A stretch of 64,000 nt of DNA, from positions 72,932,443-72,996,442 of the forward strand of contig CM038229.1 in NCBI GenBank assembly GCA_021442155.1. Direction: 5' to 3'. Below the pieces are notes generated by a model. The model was not told where the DNA came from, ran no database searches, and saw nothing but the letters and a program-made list of their open reading frames with translations. This document shows positions 22,501 to 34,111 of this stretch, piece by piece (positions within the stretch are counted from its first letter, which is position 1; every line of letters starts with the position of its first letter). This stretch comes from Cymbidium sinense (taxonomy: Eukaryota; Streptophyta; Magnoliopsida; Asparagales; Orchidaceae). A program made the translations under genes and the position numbers.

Positions 22501-24526
22501 AATTAATTTGGCTTAGGCTTGATTTTGGTTCACTTGGGTTCAAATAGGTTAAATGGGCTAAGTTGGCCAATTTGACCAAATTGGGTTAGGTTAGGTGATA
22601 GTCCAAGTTTAATTGGTTAATTAAAAATGATTGTAGGCTTTGGTTTGATTCAATTTGGATTTAATTTAGATTTTTGCCAATTTGACTTTTTAGGTCAATT
22701 TGGGCTAGGTTGTGTCAAGTTGACCAATTGGTCAAATTGGGCTTGATTATGACTTTGGTCAAGTTTAATGATTAATTTGGAATAAACTTGAGCCATTGGT
22801 TGCAATTAACTTGGGTTAGATTATGATTTGACCCATTTTGACTTTTTAGGCCAATTTGGGTTAACTTGGGTCAAATGACCAATTGACTTGATTTGACTCA
22901 ATTGAGGGTCAAGTCATGTTCAATCATTGATTATGAGTTAGTTTGAATCAATGGTTTGAATCAATTTGGCATATGGTGGGTTTTGGTTTGTTTAGGTTTC
23001 ATTTGGGCTAAAAGTTAACTTGGTCAAAGGACCAAGTTGACTTGGTTTGACCTAATTCAAGGTGGTTGATCATCCTAGGGTGATTGTTGATCATGATATG
23101 AGGTTTGAATGGCCTTGGTTCAATCCAATTATGGTTGGATTAGAACTTATTTCAAAAAGGGTTCTTTAGGTCACTTTGGGTCAAGTGGACCTAAATGGGT
23201 CAATTGGTTTGGTTCTAGCTTGATTCAAGTTTAGTTGAACTCATATATGAGCAGGATTGAAATATAAATCCAAGCACAATCAATTTGGAGTCTAATGGAT
23301 TTTGGCTCATTTTGAATTTTCAAGTGAAAAAAAGGCTTGGGCTTGACTTGGGTTGACTTGAGTTTGGTTTGATAATTGTAATTTATGTTTATATTTGGCT
23401 AAATGATTGAAGGAATGATTGATTCAAGAGAAAATTCATTAGTTTTGGCTTGAATTGGATAGGATTTAGCCAAGTCCAAGAAATTTGCTAAAAAGGCTTG
23501 AATTGGGTTTTAGTTTGATTTTGGACTTGATTTTAGTCATGTGAATTTATATTTCATTTATATTTGGAAATATAAATGAAGATATAAATGATTCATGAGA
23601 AATATCTTGAGTTTGGAGTGATTTGGAAGCAAATTTGACCAAATGTAAGGGTGTAGATCAAAAGGGCTTAAGTAGAGAATTGATTTAGTTTGATTTATTT
23701 TTTATTATTGGAGGGTGGGTTTTATATATATTTATGAATATAAATGAATAAGTAATTAGTTTATAAGGAAATCAATTGATTTTAGCTTGATTTGGGTTAA
23801 GATTTGAGTAAGCTTATGAAGATAGGTCCATAGGGCTTAAGAGGGGATTTGGCTTGGTTTGATTTTATTTTAGCTATTTGGGTATGGATTTCATTTATAT
23901 TTGTGAATATAAATAAATGAATAAATTTATAAAGAAATCAATCAAGTTTGGGATAATTTAGGTGGAGATTTGGCTAAGCTTATGAGAGTGGGTCATAAAG
24001 CTTAAGAAGGAATTTTGATTTTAGATTTGATCTTAGGATTGAATTATTTGTTTTGGAATTTTGATTTGGATTTATTAAATGATTGAGGGATTGATTTTAT
24101 ATTTAAGAAAATCAATTATATCAGGATTGTTTTGAATTTGGTTAAGGCTAAGTCCATAAGATAAAATGAAAGGTCTTAGAAAGGGTTCTGAATTTAATCA
24201 TGCAGTTTTATGGAGAAATCTTGAGCTTGAATTTGATCATGAGAATGATTATGAGTCTTGAAAATTTGGTTTGGGTTTGGTATGAATTTGAGGTTTGGTT
24301 TGAGAAGTAAAGTATGGGTTTGGTTTAGGCTATAGGGTAGGTAAGTCTACCTAAGTCCCTAAGGCATAACCTATTCCTATGGCAAATCCTTCTAAGTCTC
24401 TAAGCTTAAGTTAAGTGTTCACCTAATCACTAGAACTGTCTTAAGACTAAGGTGCTCTTAATGTCTACAAGAGTCCTAGATCTATGATGAGAAAGTTGAG
24501 AATTCACTCCAAAAGTGAGGTCAATA
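19530..24526 (-). mobile_element. LTR1, right part
   Basis: It resumes exactly at the target duplication and matches LTR2 from 40192 onward, then LTR3 from about 58600 to 63346. Over 19971-20137 against 40633-40799 I count 7 mismatches in 167 bases with no gaps. The right end, GAGGTCAATA at 24517-24526, corresponds to the TGTTGACC terminus with one substitution. Relative to LTR2 it lacks about 160 bases near 20410. In the element's own direction this is the U3 side of the 3' LTR of element A. Confidence 0.87.
22420..23070 (-). promoter_or_regulatory. TTGAC/GTCAA-rich block in LTR1
   Basis: I count 19 TTGAC or GTCAA cores in about 650 bases; roughly one would be expected in random DNA. It corresponds to the block at 12560-13400 in the solo LTR. 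W-box-type regulation by WRKY factors is possible but not shown. Confidence 0.35.
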
Positions 24527-27105
24527 AAAGGACCCTTAATAGGTGTGGTGTAACTGACAAGGCACACCGCACATTTTGGCGTTGATCAAGATGATCAACA
24601 ACGTTCGAAGGGTCGCAAGCACTAAAAAAAATGATCTACCCCTAAACTCGAGATGTAGGCAGAATCAAGATCTTAGTGTAATGCAACTCAGCTCATGCCA
24701 AGGGCATAAGGGAGGAAGAAAGGATCCATTGAGGTGAACCTTTCACTAGGGAAACAGGTTCAGATTATCCATAAAAAGGATAAGGGTTTGAGTTTGATCC
24801 TAAACATGATTTGGGGGAAAAGATCTGTTGGGGATTAGGATTTGTATCCCACCGGGGATGAGTGCATGAACCTTCCACTAAAGAAGTAGGTTCAGGTTAT
24901 CTGCTAGGGATAAGAATTTGATTTGGTTTAATTTTGTGGGGCTCCACTGGAGAGAAGATATGATTAGCACCTTGCTGGGGAGAATTTTTGATTTGATTTT
25001 AAGGGCATATTCGCTGAAGATAAAAAACTCAAACTCATTGAGGATAAGGTGGATTTAATTTATGATTTTCTTTTGTTTATTTCGAGGAAGCATCCACTAG
25101 GGATAAGAGTGGATGGATTTAATTTGGACTCCACTAGGAAGGATGGTGGATTTAATAAAATGGGCCCTATCGGTGTGATGGATCCACTAAGAAGGGGCTA
25201 ATATCAGCCTAGGCCTATCTCAGATTTACAAATCCAAAGGGATAGTCAACCTGCCATCAAGTAGAACTAACAAACCTAAGGGGTGCCTTTTGGTGTGCAA
25301 TGGTCAAGTCAGGAAGAAAGCTTGTAAACTTATAGCCTCTTAAACAAGGAACCACTAGGGTGATCCGCTGGTAGCACAACAAGTCGAACCTGACCTAAGG
25401 AGACTATTGATCGAATGCTGCTGTGGACTCATATCGACTCCAAAATAGTTAAAATTAATTTCATTTTAGGTGGACCATGTCGGTGGGCGATGGATCCACT
25501 AAGAAGGGGCTAATATCAGCCTAGTCCTATCTTAGATTTATAAATCTAAAGGGATAGTCTATCGACTGCGGGGTAGAGCTATCCAACCTAAGGGGTGTCT
25601 TTCGGTGTGCAATGGTTAAGTTAGAAAGAAAGCTTATAGACTTACACCTTCCTAAACAAGTAACCACTAGGGTGATCGGTTGCTAGCACAACAAATGAAA
25701 CCCAACCTAAGGCTGCCCGTCGGTGTGCAATGGTCGTGCTGGAGAGAATGCTTGATAGACTAATATCTTCCAAAGTAAGGATGACTGCCGGGGTGACCTG
25801 TTGGTGCCACAACAAGTCGAACTGGACCTAAGGGAGACTCTTGAGATAGTGTTGACCCAGGGACTTATCTCAACTCAAAAGTAGTCAGGCGATTCCTATA
25901 GGAAGTTTTGCTGACACTGCCCTAAAGATATGATGTTTGCTTGGGAAAAGGTACTATTGGGGGTTTCCTTCTAATCCATAAGCAAAAATATATATTTTAT
26001 TTATATGTTTGCATGGACCCAATCGGTGTGCGAGGGACCACACTGAGACAGGGCTAATATTAACATAGGCCTATCTTAGACTTATTGGACTAAGAGAGAA
26101 TCTGCATATCCGCAAAACGGATTCTCCAACCATAGGGGTGGCTACCAGGAAAAGGGGACTGCCCAATCCAAGAGTAACCTAGGTAGTGTCTAGATGGGGT
26201 CGCTAAGGATGTGATCCAAATAGAGTGCCCATAGGGGAGGTGCCACTAGGGGCTTTATCCAGGACCTTGTAAAAGAAAGCCTATAGATATATGGTGGCCA
26301 ACTCCGAGAGAAAGCTTGTAGACTTACAACTCCATGAGTGGTGTATCCATTGGGTGGGTCGCTATCAACATAACGATAACCAACAAACCTAAGGTGCCCA
26401 TCAATTTGCGATGATCAATCTAAGAAGAAGGCTTGTATACTTACATCTTCACGGACAAAAATGTTCATCGGGATAGTTTGTCATCGGCGGGACAGATGCT
26501 CTCCGACCTAGGGTGACTACCAAGTGGGGAGTCTCATGTAAGGACTAGACACAGACTTGAAGTAGTTAGGAGGAAAGAAGCCACTAGGGGACTTATCCTA
26601 AGCCTCAAATATACTCGACCCAGTTAGTGCATGATGACTAGTTCAAGAAGAAAATGTGTAGGGTTACATCCTCTTAAATAAAGTCAACATGGGGTAGCTT
26701 ACCGGCTATGCAGTAAGGCCTATCGAACTAACAAGGTCGTTGTCGATTTGCAATGGTCAAGTTAGAAAGAAAGCTTATAGACTTACATTCTCCAGACAAG
26801 TAACCACTGGGGTGACAAACTAACAAGTTAGCATGTCAGCTTGACCTATAACAACTAATGAGTGAGTGTCACACGGGCTTTATCCCACATCAAAATAGCC
26901 CGAGATAAAAGATATGTGTTTGTTTTAAGTGGTTATGTTTAGTTTGTGTTGGTGATGTGTTACTAAAGAATAGGACACCACTTGGGTTCCTTGCACCTAC
27001 CCTAAATACATCATGGTGGATTCGCATGCAAAGATGTTTCTAAACACAGAAGAGGAAGAATTTGAGATGAAAGAAATTTCATTGATAATTATTTTCAAAC
27101 AAGAT
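24527..27105 (-). repeat. 3' untranslated region of element A, built of degenerate repeats
   Basis: No coding frame. The block GGATCCACTAAGAAGGGGCT followed by AATATCAGCCTAG occurs near 25180 and again near 25495, a period of about 320 bases. A smaller motif close to GAAAGAAAGCTTATAGACTT then ACATC recurs about eight times (near 25316, 25623, 25740, 26270, 26310, 26410, 26650 and 26765), often preceded by TCGGTGTGCAATGGTCAAG. The same motifs occur in B and in the fragment after LTR3. Confidence 0.75.
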
Positions 27106-28320
27106 TTATGGATAATATTTCTTTAGGTAGAGCCCGTTGATTGGAAGCATTGGGCTCTCTCCCTTACAAGTTATAAGCTAATAAGATCCTCCTTGGTAGG
27201 CATTCTCTATGGAAAAAGGCCTTCTCAAGTAAGTTTAAATTTGCCTCCCATCTTTCGACTGGAAACAATTGGTCTCCTTAGAACTAAAACAAGCTCTCCT
27301 ACTTGAAAATCTTTGGGATGGACCAACTTGTTATGAGCTTAAATCATTTTGGCTTTGTATAACTTGAGGTTCTGGCATGCCCGAAGGCATCTCCCCTCCA
27401 AACCTTCGAGCTCTTTTAACCATAACTTGGCATTATACTCTATGGTAATCTTTCTACCCACAGCTATCCTTAATGATGGGAGTTGGACTTCTAATGGTAG
27501 AATGACGTCAGACCCATACACTAAGGAGAATGGGGTAGATTGAGCTGGAGTTTTGCATATGGTGTGGTAAGCCCACAAGGCTTCAACTAACTAATCATGT
27601 CACTGCCACTTTTTATCGTCGAGTGTCTTCTTTAATATTCGGATGAGAGTATTGTTGAACGCTTCTGCTAAGCCATTTTCTCTCGGGTAGTAGATGGTAG
27701 AATATCTCTAATCTATGTCATATATTCGAGTAAAGCTATTGATTTTAGTGCTCTTGAATGTAGTACTATTATTGAATATAATTCATTGAGGCACCCTGAT
27801 TCTATATACGATATGATTCCTAAAAAATTAGAGCACATGCTCAGCTGTGACCTCTTTGAACGGGATTGCCTCTGCCCATTTGAAAAAGTAGTCAGTGGTA
27901 ACTAGAATGAATCGATGACTATTAGAAGAAGGAAGATCGATCAGACCCACTATGTCAGTACCCCAACACTCAAATGGCCATGAGGCCAATGTAGGATGTA
28001 GAATGTTGGGTGGTTGGTGTAAAACCACATCGTGTACCTGACACTGTTAGCATCTCCTATCTACGTCCATGCAGTCTGTGATCATTGAAGGCCGGTAGTA
28101 TCATAGTCTCTTGATCTTGGCTTTTATCTTCGGACTGGATTGATGCACTCCACATAAACTTAAGTATACCTCAGTCACAATCCTATGGGCTTCATGTTTT
28201 TATAAACAACGTAACCACATATGATAGAAGGACTACCGGTACAAGGTGCCATCTACGAGAGTGTAGGAATGGGCTCTCTGCTTCACTTGATGTGCAAGTG
28301 ACTTTTCTTAAGGTAGTTTG
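27106..28320 (-). pseudogene. Decayed integrase, element A
   Basis: On the minus strand the finger remnant RRC-stop-QCQVH is near 28035-28060. The core starts with WPFECWGTDIVGLIDLPSS (about 27930-27985, first catalytic Asp kept) and TDYFFKWAEA. The second catalytic site, normally D-N-G, reads N-N-S near 27770, so the aspartate is lost. ENGLAEAFNNTL (about 27650-27690) keeps the Glu. WAYHTICKTPAQSTPFSLVYG follows (27578 downward). The pol tail ends K-K-Y-Y-P then TAA at 27106-27108, a typical Tat-lineage end. Several in-frame stops make it dead. Confidence 0.82.
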
Positions 28321-28331
28321 CCTATATTTAG

Positions 28332-28712
28332 TTAATCCATGAATGGTTGCCTCCAATCTAACTCCTCATCCTTTTTGGCAATGATAATCTCCCCTTCAAG
28401 AGAGAATCTCTCGATGAGTTTAACATCAACAAGGGATAAGACTTGTCTATTTTTGACCCTTTTTAGTATGGACTCATCTTCCGGGCATGCCAACTCTTTG
28501 GCGAGCTTAGCTAATGCTACTGCATTCTCTCTTGAAGGGATCTTATAAATAGTAACCTTTGAGATTTGGGATAATAACTCCATAGTGTATTTATGGTAAT
28601 GATGGAGCTTAGGCTTTAGAACTTTGTAAGACCCAATAATTTGGTTGATGACTAGTTGAGATCCCCAAAGATGTTGATACTCTGGATGCATAGTGTAATG
28701 GCTAACTCCAGG
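28332..28712 (-). pseudogene. Archaeal-type RNase H fragment, element A
   Basis: SQLVINQIIGSYKVLKPKL (about 28590-28650) and YTMELLSQISKVTIYKIPSRENAVALAKLA match the second half of the extra RNase H found in Tat-lineage elements. The Asp before SQLV is replaced (reading W-G-S-Q instead of V-D-S-Q). The N-terminal half with YFDG is missing because a deletion of about 830 bases, relative to B, fuses this fragment to RT near 28712-28735. Confidence 0.75.
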
Positions 28713-28734
28713 CCAACAAAGTTCTAGGGCATGG

Positions 28735-29450
28735 CATTTCTATTATTTCCTTGATCTTCTCCAGGTCAATTTGTATTCCACGGTGCCAGATAACAAACCC
28801 AAGGAATTTCCTTGAAGTTACTCTGAATGCACACTTCAGGGGATTCATTTTAAGGTCAAATTATATTAACTATTCAAAAACTACTCTCAAGTCAAAGAGA
28901 TAGTCTTCCTTTTATTTACTTTTAACTATAAGATCATCGATGTAACATTCAATCTGATGATGAATGTGTTCATTAAAAATTTGAGTCATGGCTCGTTGGT
29001 ATGTAGCACTGGCATTTTGAAGGCTCAAAGGCATATATCAAAAGATTTTGATTAGGGTTAGAAACATATTGTTTCTTTCATCTTCAAGGGCCATCTTTAT
29101 TTGGTTATAACCAGATGAACCATCCATGAAAGAGAAGACTGCATGAGAAGAGGTAATGTTCATCATTAGTTCTGGTATTGGTAGTGAAAATTCATCTTTT
29201 GGACATGCCTTATTTAGATCACTAAAATCGACACATATGCGAATTTGGCTATTCTTTTTCTTAACTAGGATGACACTATCCAACCAGGTAGGCTATTTTT
29301 CTTCCCTGATAAAACTAACATCGATCAGTTTTTTTTACTTCAAAAATGACCTATTGTTCAATATCTAATCGCATATGTCTAGGAGCTTGCTTGATAGTGT
29401 TAACATTAGGCTCTATTGCTAGTTTGTGGACAACTATGTCAGAAGATAAA
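28735..29450 (-). pseudogene. Decayed reverse transcriptase, element A
   Basis: The best-preserved piece, 29038-29283, reads ICVDFSDLNKACPKDEFSLP and FSFMDGSSGYNQIKMA, with the first catalytic Asp kept. Downstream, in a shifted frame, the Y-I-D-D-L box is intact near 28928-28942, followed by KEDYLFDLRVVFE and KMNPLKCAF. Stops and frameshifts separate the pieces. The family copies element RNA primed by the tRNA at the primer site near 37450. Confidence 0.82.
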
Positions 29451-30569
29451 CCATGCATCTCTTTGTAACTCTATGTGAAGCAGTCCTTAAACTTAATCAA
29501 TAGCCTAACTAAGTCATCGATTTTAATATTATTCAACAAAGAACTGATGTATGTTGGATGTGGATTATCTTCAGTTCCCAAGTTGATTTCTTTGAGCTCA
29601 TTGATGGTTGACCTGATCTCTTCCTTGAACTCTAGCAGTGCAACCTTGACTTTAAAGTCATTTAGATCATCTGAAGTTTCTAAATACACCTCCTCATATG
29701 AGTTAGCATAATTTGAAAAGGACCTTTTAGATTCTAAATGATTGGTGATGACTAGGCAATGATTGTCATCATCAACTGGACCCACTATATCAAATCCTAG
29801 TCTTGGTCTTGATTGAGGATGTCTGCTTTGGTTGTCCCATAATCTTTCAAAGTAGTCGACTTGTGTTTAGACCAAGTATGCAGGATTAATCCTTCTTTTC
29901 TAAATTAAGAACACAAGGTGAATACCAATCAAAAGATAATTGTATTAAATCTTTATATGAATCATCCTCAAATTTTACATCAGTTTCTTAACTTGAGGAT
30001 GATGGCCCCAAAAAGAACCTCTGAGTTTTCCCATCTGTGGATGACTTAAGGGCTTTCTTAACTACCAAACCCTCAACTTTCTAGAAAGGTAGTGAAGTTA
30101 GAGCTAAGGTTCCCAATTGACTCCAAACTATTTTATATGCAGACTTGGATACATTTATGCTTTGCTTTGGAGCCCGATCTTCATCACTATCATGCTCAAA
30201 TGTCACCACGAAAGGGATCTGCTACTGAGAAGAGTTGGTTGGTGTGCTAACCACACAAGACTCATTCTCTGAACTAGATTCTAGTTCTATGTGGATAGTG
30301 TGTACTCCTGGTGGCTGGGACAAACCTCCTATTAGGTGGCCAATAGGGAGGCTTTCCACCTCGGGGCCTGGCTATGAACTGTCCTCTACCTCTGCCTGGT
30401 GGAGGTCAATTCATCCTCCTCATATGCTTAAATAGAGTGACAAAATGTGTGTGGAATCTAATGTCAGGCTCTATATGTTCCCCTGAGTCCACATCTCACT
30501 CTCTTTTATTTTCTTTTTCTTTTCATTTCCTTTTTCTTTTTCTTTTTATTTTCTTTCTTTTCATCCCTC
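29451..30569 (-). pseudogene. Protease-RT linker of element A
   Basis: The segment 29471-29785 stays open, with acidic, low-complexity composition (EEVYLETSDDLNDFK). I recognise no enzyme. It corresponds to 47530-48590 in B. A purine-rich sense-strand tract (30490-30565) encodes mainly Lys, Arg and Glu next to the protease end. In Tat elements this interval links protease and RT. Confidence 0.5.
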
Positions 30570-31120
30570 TTAGGGATCTTGAATAAACTCACGATAATGG
30601 ACTTGTTGGTTTTGGGGAAGGAAATAAGATGTATCCTCATATATCCCGACCTCATGAACTATGAAGGGCTTGAGATATCCTTTGACAGAGTACTCAATTC
30701 CACCTCTCATGAACTTCATGTAATGATGTAGAGAGGATGGGACTATGTTGTTCTCATGTATCCATGCTCTCCTGAGCAAAACATTAAAAGATGTATCCGA
30801 GTCTATAATATGAAACTTGACTTCAGTCTTCCAGTCATCTATCTCTAATGACAACACTATGGAGCCTAGGCTCTCGCCTTATTCATTGATTCCTCTCAAC
30901 ATCATCCTATCCTTTTGGAGTTTAGAGTTATCGATCCTCAAGTAGGCAAGGGTTTTTAAACTCATAATGTTGACTGATGCACCATGGTTAACCAAAACTC
31001 TTGATAACCTATATTTCCTAACATCCACTATAATATAAAGAAGACAGTTATGCTTGGTCATTCCTAGAAGCAAGTCTTCATCACTGAATGTAACTCTTAA
31101 GATGTCCTTTGAGTTGTGTG
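30570..31120 (-). pseudogene. Decayed aspartic protease, element A
   Basis: Two adjacent open pieces, 30879-31073 and 30570-30857, read in order VLVNHGASVNIMSLKTLAYL then FHIIDSDTSFNVLLRRAWIHENNIVPSSLHH. The second piece is the typical C-terminal half of Tat/Athila proteases (V-I-D-A-D-T-S-Y-N-L-L-L-G-R-P-W-I-H in style). The catalytic Asp before GAS is not present: the sequence reads N-H-G-A-S, whereas B has D-P-G-A-S at 49057. It is inactive in A. Confidence 0.82.
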
Positions 31121-32274
31121 CCTCCTATTTAGTAGCAATTAGCTGAGCTAAGCATATCTTTGGATCAAGGAGAGCCCTGACTAGAGATTCTCTCATATGT
31201 TTGGATAAGACATGGGCGTCATATATGCTTAACTTAGCTAGAAACTTTCTAAGATGTTCTAGGATATTGTAATCAACTCTGACTTAGTCCTCCACAAGTA
31301 TATTCATGGGTGGAGCATTCTGTGGAGGGGTTATCTACTCATTGGAACCAATGACTTGTTTACCCTTATCAAAAGGTGCTACCCTAGGAGGTAGTGCCAC
31401 TACATAGGTTGACTTCAGTGACTTCTTCGAATGATGAACTTATGAAAAGTTCTACCTTCTCATCAGGTATACCTACAACTATCCCAAGCTTCTTCTCGAA
31501 CACCTTATGCGGCTTAGGCTGAGATGATTGGTCAGGAAAGAGCAACTATTTGGCTTCCTCTTGTAGGTTAGCAGCTTTGTTAATTAGTTTCTTAAATATT
31601 CGAATGGTAAATCCCTTAAGCATGAAGGCGACCGGGCCATGAATATTCTTGAGGAGAATCTCAATGGCATGTTGTTCGGACAGTTGTGGTTCACATTTCA
31701 TGCTTAGGTTACGCCACCTGAGAATATAATCAACAAGAAACTCATTAAAAATTTGTGTCGCTACAACGAGGTTGCCTACAATCACTCTTTGATGAGCTCC
31801 AACAGATCTCTTGATGAAGAGGTGCTCCAACTTAGCAAAGTCCCTCCGAATCAGGCGTTTGACATACCAATCAAATGCAACCCTGCTAGGTCATTGACAA
31901 AAGTGAATAAAAGTGCATCACTATCCAGGTTGCCACAACTAGCTCGTGTAATATGTCGACTGGTTCTCACTTCCATCGAAGAATTTGAAGGAAGATGACA
32001 CAAAAGCCTTGGGATATTGAACTGCATCAAATTCCTCCGTATTGTCTACCCTTTGGAATAGATGAGCTCCCCTGGGCTTGCACCATCGCTTCCCTCACCT
32101 ACTGCTCTACCATATTTTTAATATCCTTTTCATGCATGAAGATGCCATCTATAACCTTCCTATGCAAGCTACTATTGTCATCCTCTACGGGAGTGCACCT
32201 AGGATGCTCTAAGGTATGTACCAACTATGGACGATCGGATATTATAGAAAAGGCTATGAAATTGGTGCTGAGTT
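31121..32274 (-). pseudogene. Decayed gag capsid region, element A
   Basis: 31546-31830 reads FLVDYILRWRNLSMKCEPQLSEQHAIEILLKNIHGPVAFMLKG, the hallmark block of plant Tat/Athila gag (D-Y-I-x-R-W-R-N-L-S and L-S-E). An upstream part in other frames extends to about 32110. The nucleocapsid zinc finger seen in B (about 50213-50280) is absent because about 1 kb is missing near 31440-31540. It would normally package RNA. Confidence 0.75.
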
Positions 32275-33982
32275 CTATAATGATGAAACCACTACCATCA
32301 ACTCCTCAATTTTCTTCCCCATCTTGTTAATGTGGTCATCCCTCTGTCTAAGCTGGTGGAGGAGGTGCTGAGTCGAGTGAGAAGTGTCCCCTTCCTCTTG
32401 CACAACACCTTCCTTGCTAAGCTGATCCCACTGTAGGGATCCCCGTATATCAATCATGTGGACTCAGTTGTGTCATCCAACATGTCATCCTAATCATAAT
32501 CGAAGCTGACTATATCCTTTTTCTGATCTAAGTGGTCACTCCTGAGAATTCACATTTTCTTAGCAAAGTAGTCAGCTAATATGTCATGTGTCAATCGGTC
32601 TACTATGTCTGGCTGGACTTATACGAATACTCCCTGACTGTTAACTATAAGATTATGCTCCTATGCCTTTATGTAACATACACTGCCTACTATCAAGACT
32701 TCCTCATTAGGAGGATCAAATGTCATAGGGACTATGTCTGTGTCCACTCCCCTTTCCCCCTCTATCTGTGATGGTGGTGATACAACGACAATGCTCATGT
32801 CATCACTCCTTCCTGACCACAGTTGAGGTAGAGGATCGAAGGGGTGCTCAATCTCACTTTAACAGGTGGAATGGAAGGAGCGAGATCCTTGGGCCATAGT
32901 CGGATCACCAATGGGGATGGTCTCTCCCTGGATGGCGGATTTTGAATCTTGGCGGGAGTGGTAGATGTTGTAAGCTGAACTGGTGATGGTGGATGGTGAG
33001 GAGAGCAGTGTGATGGCAGCACCGGCGCCTCCTTTGGAGATATCCTCTGCGGTGGGCTGCAGTAAGAATAATGTTATGCGAATGATCTGCATAGGATGAC
33101 GATTAGAAAATCCATCGAGTAGAATGGATTTCCTAACATACCTCAGCTCTCTCTACTTGAGGCGGATACTCAAGCCTCCATGGCTCTCTCTCTATGGATT
33201 TGACCCCTAACACTCCTAGGGATCATGGATCATAAGTCAAATAGGGTACTGAACTCTGAGTGTCCGTAAGCTCTGCCGACCTGTCATAGAACAGTCCTAA
33301 GTACTGCGTAGGGCCTTCTATGCTCCCTAGCCACTGTCTCATAGTATGCTGGTGGTGGAGGAGATGCAGAGATCCTCCAGTAGTCTTCTTCTCCATCTGA
33401 GGTCAAGAGGGGGTGGAACCAACTACCACTTAAAAGTGGAGAGGTTTAACAGGGAAAGCCCTCCTTAGCTACATGGGAAGCAGCATCAATCTCTCTGGTT
33501 GCTTGCTCATGATCCTGCTTAATCTTTCAATTTTTGTATGGCATTGGGTGCGGGTGAGCAAGGCAGAGTGAGAGCTGGAACCTACCTCGAAGGTGGGAGA
33601 GACTATCTCAGAGGCTAAGATAGCCTTCCCCTTTGGGGTTACCAAAGAGGAGGTAACAGCTCTCACTAGAGCTATAACAAGGGCAACTAAATGGGCAGGT
33701 ATTGAAACTTACACTGAATGAGGCATGGGAATCTACGGCCTACCTCTTCAATGAGGGAAATTCAAAATCAGATGGTATATCCAAGAGGATGAGTGGCGTA
33801 TGTCCCACCACCTCCTCCCTGCTAATCGTTGTGAGGGCTATCCCCTCACAAGTAATCCGGACCCCCTCAAAGCCACGACCAAAGTAGATCAAGTGGGCAA
33901 CATCAGTCATGGTGAGATTGGCCTGATCCAAGGCCAAATCTACACCAGAAGGGAAAGAGAAGATAAACTTGCTAGGAGACAT
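32275..33982 (-). pseudogene. Extra open region upstream of gag (ORF1-like), element A
   Basis: It starts at an ATG (33980-33982) just below the hairpin array and reads MSPSKFIFSFPSGVDLALDQ, then DVAHLIYFGRGFEG. B has a matching start at 53259 (FTFPHGMELALDQA, AHLIHFGRGFEG), so the start and first 50 or so residues are conserved. Further on, frames break up; IASEIVSPTFEVGSSSHSA at about 33550-33620 matches ISPAFEIGSSSFTA in B. The end (32275-32457) has a likely coiled coil (LRQRDDHINKMGKKIEELM). Ogre-type elements carry an extra ORF before gag. Function is unknown. Confidence 0.6.
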
Positions 33983-34111
33983 GATCACTGCACTGACTGG
34001 AGGCTTAAAAGACTAATTATACTATAATCACTACATTTGTTGAAACATAATTGAGTCAGACCCTTGCTTTGATGTTTGCCTTTAATCATTAACTTCTATA
34101 CTTAATTTAGA

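Noticed and set aside
11436..24526. Genomic inversion as the explanation of the reversed LTR
   Set aside because: TG...CA ends plus a 5-bp duplication and an empty site in LTR2 fit an insertion better than an inversion.
31753..32330. Plus-strand ORFs across gag of A (and 48393-48638, 50455-50709 across B)
   Set aside because: They are antisense shadows of the minus-strand polyprotein, which carries the recognisable motifs.
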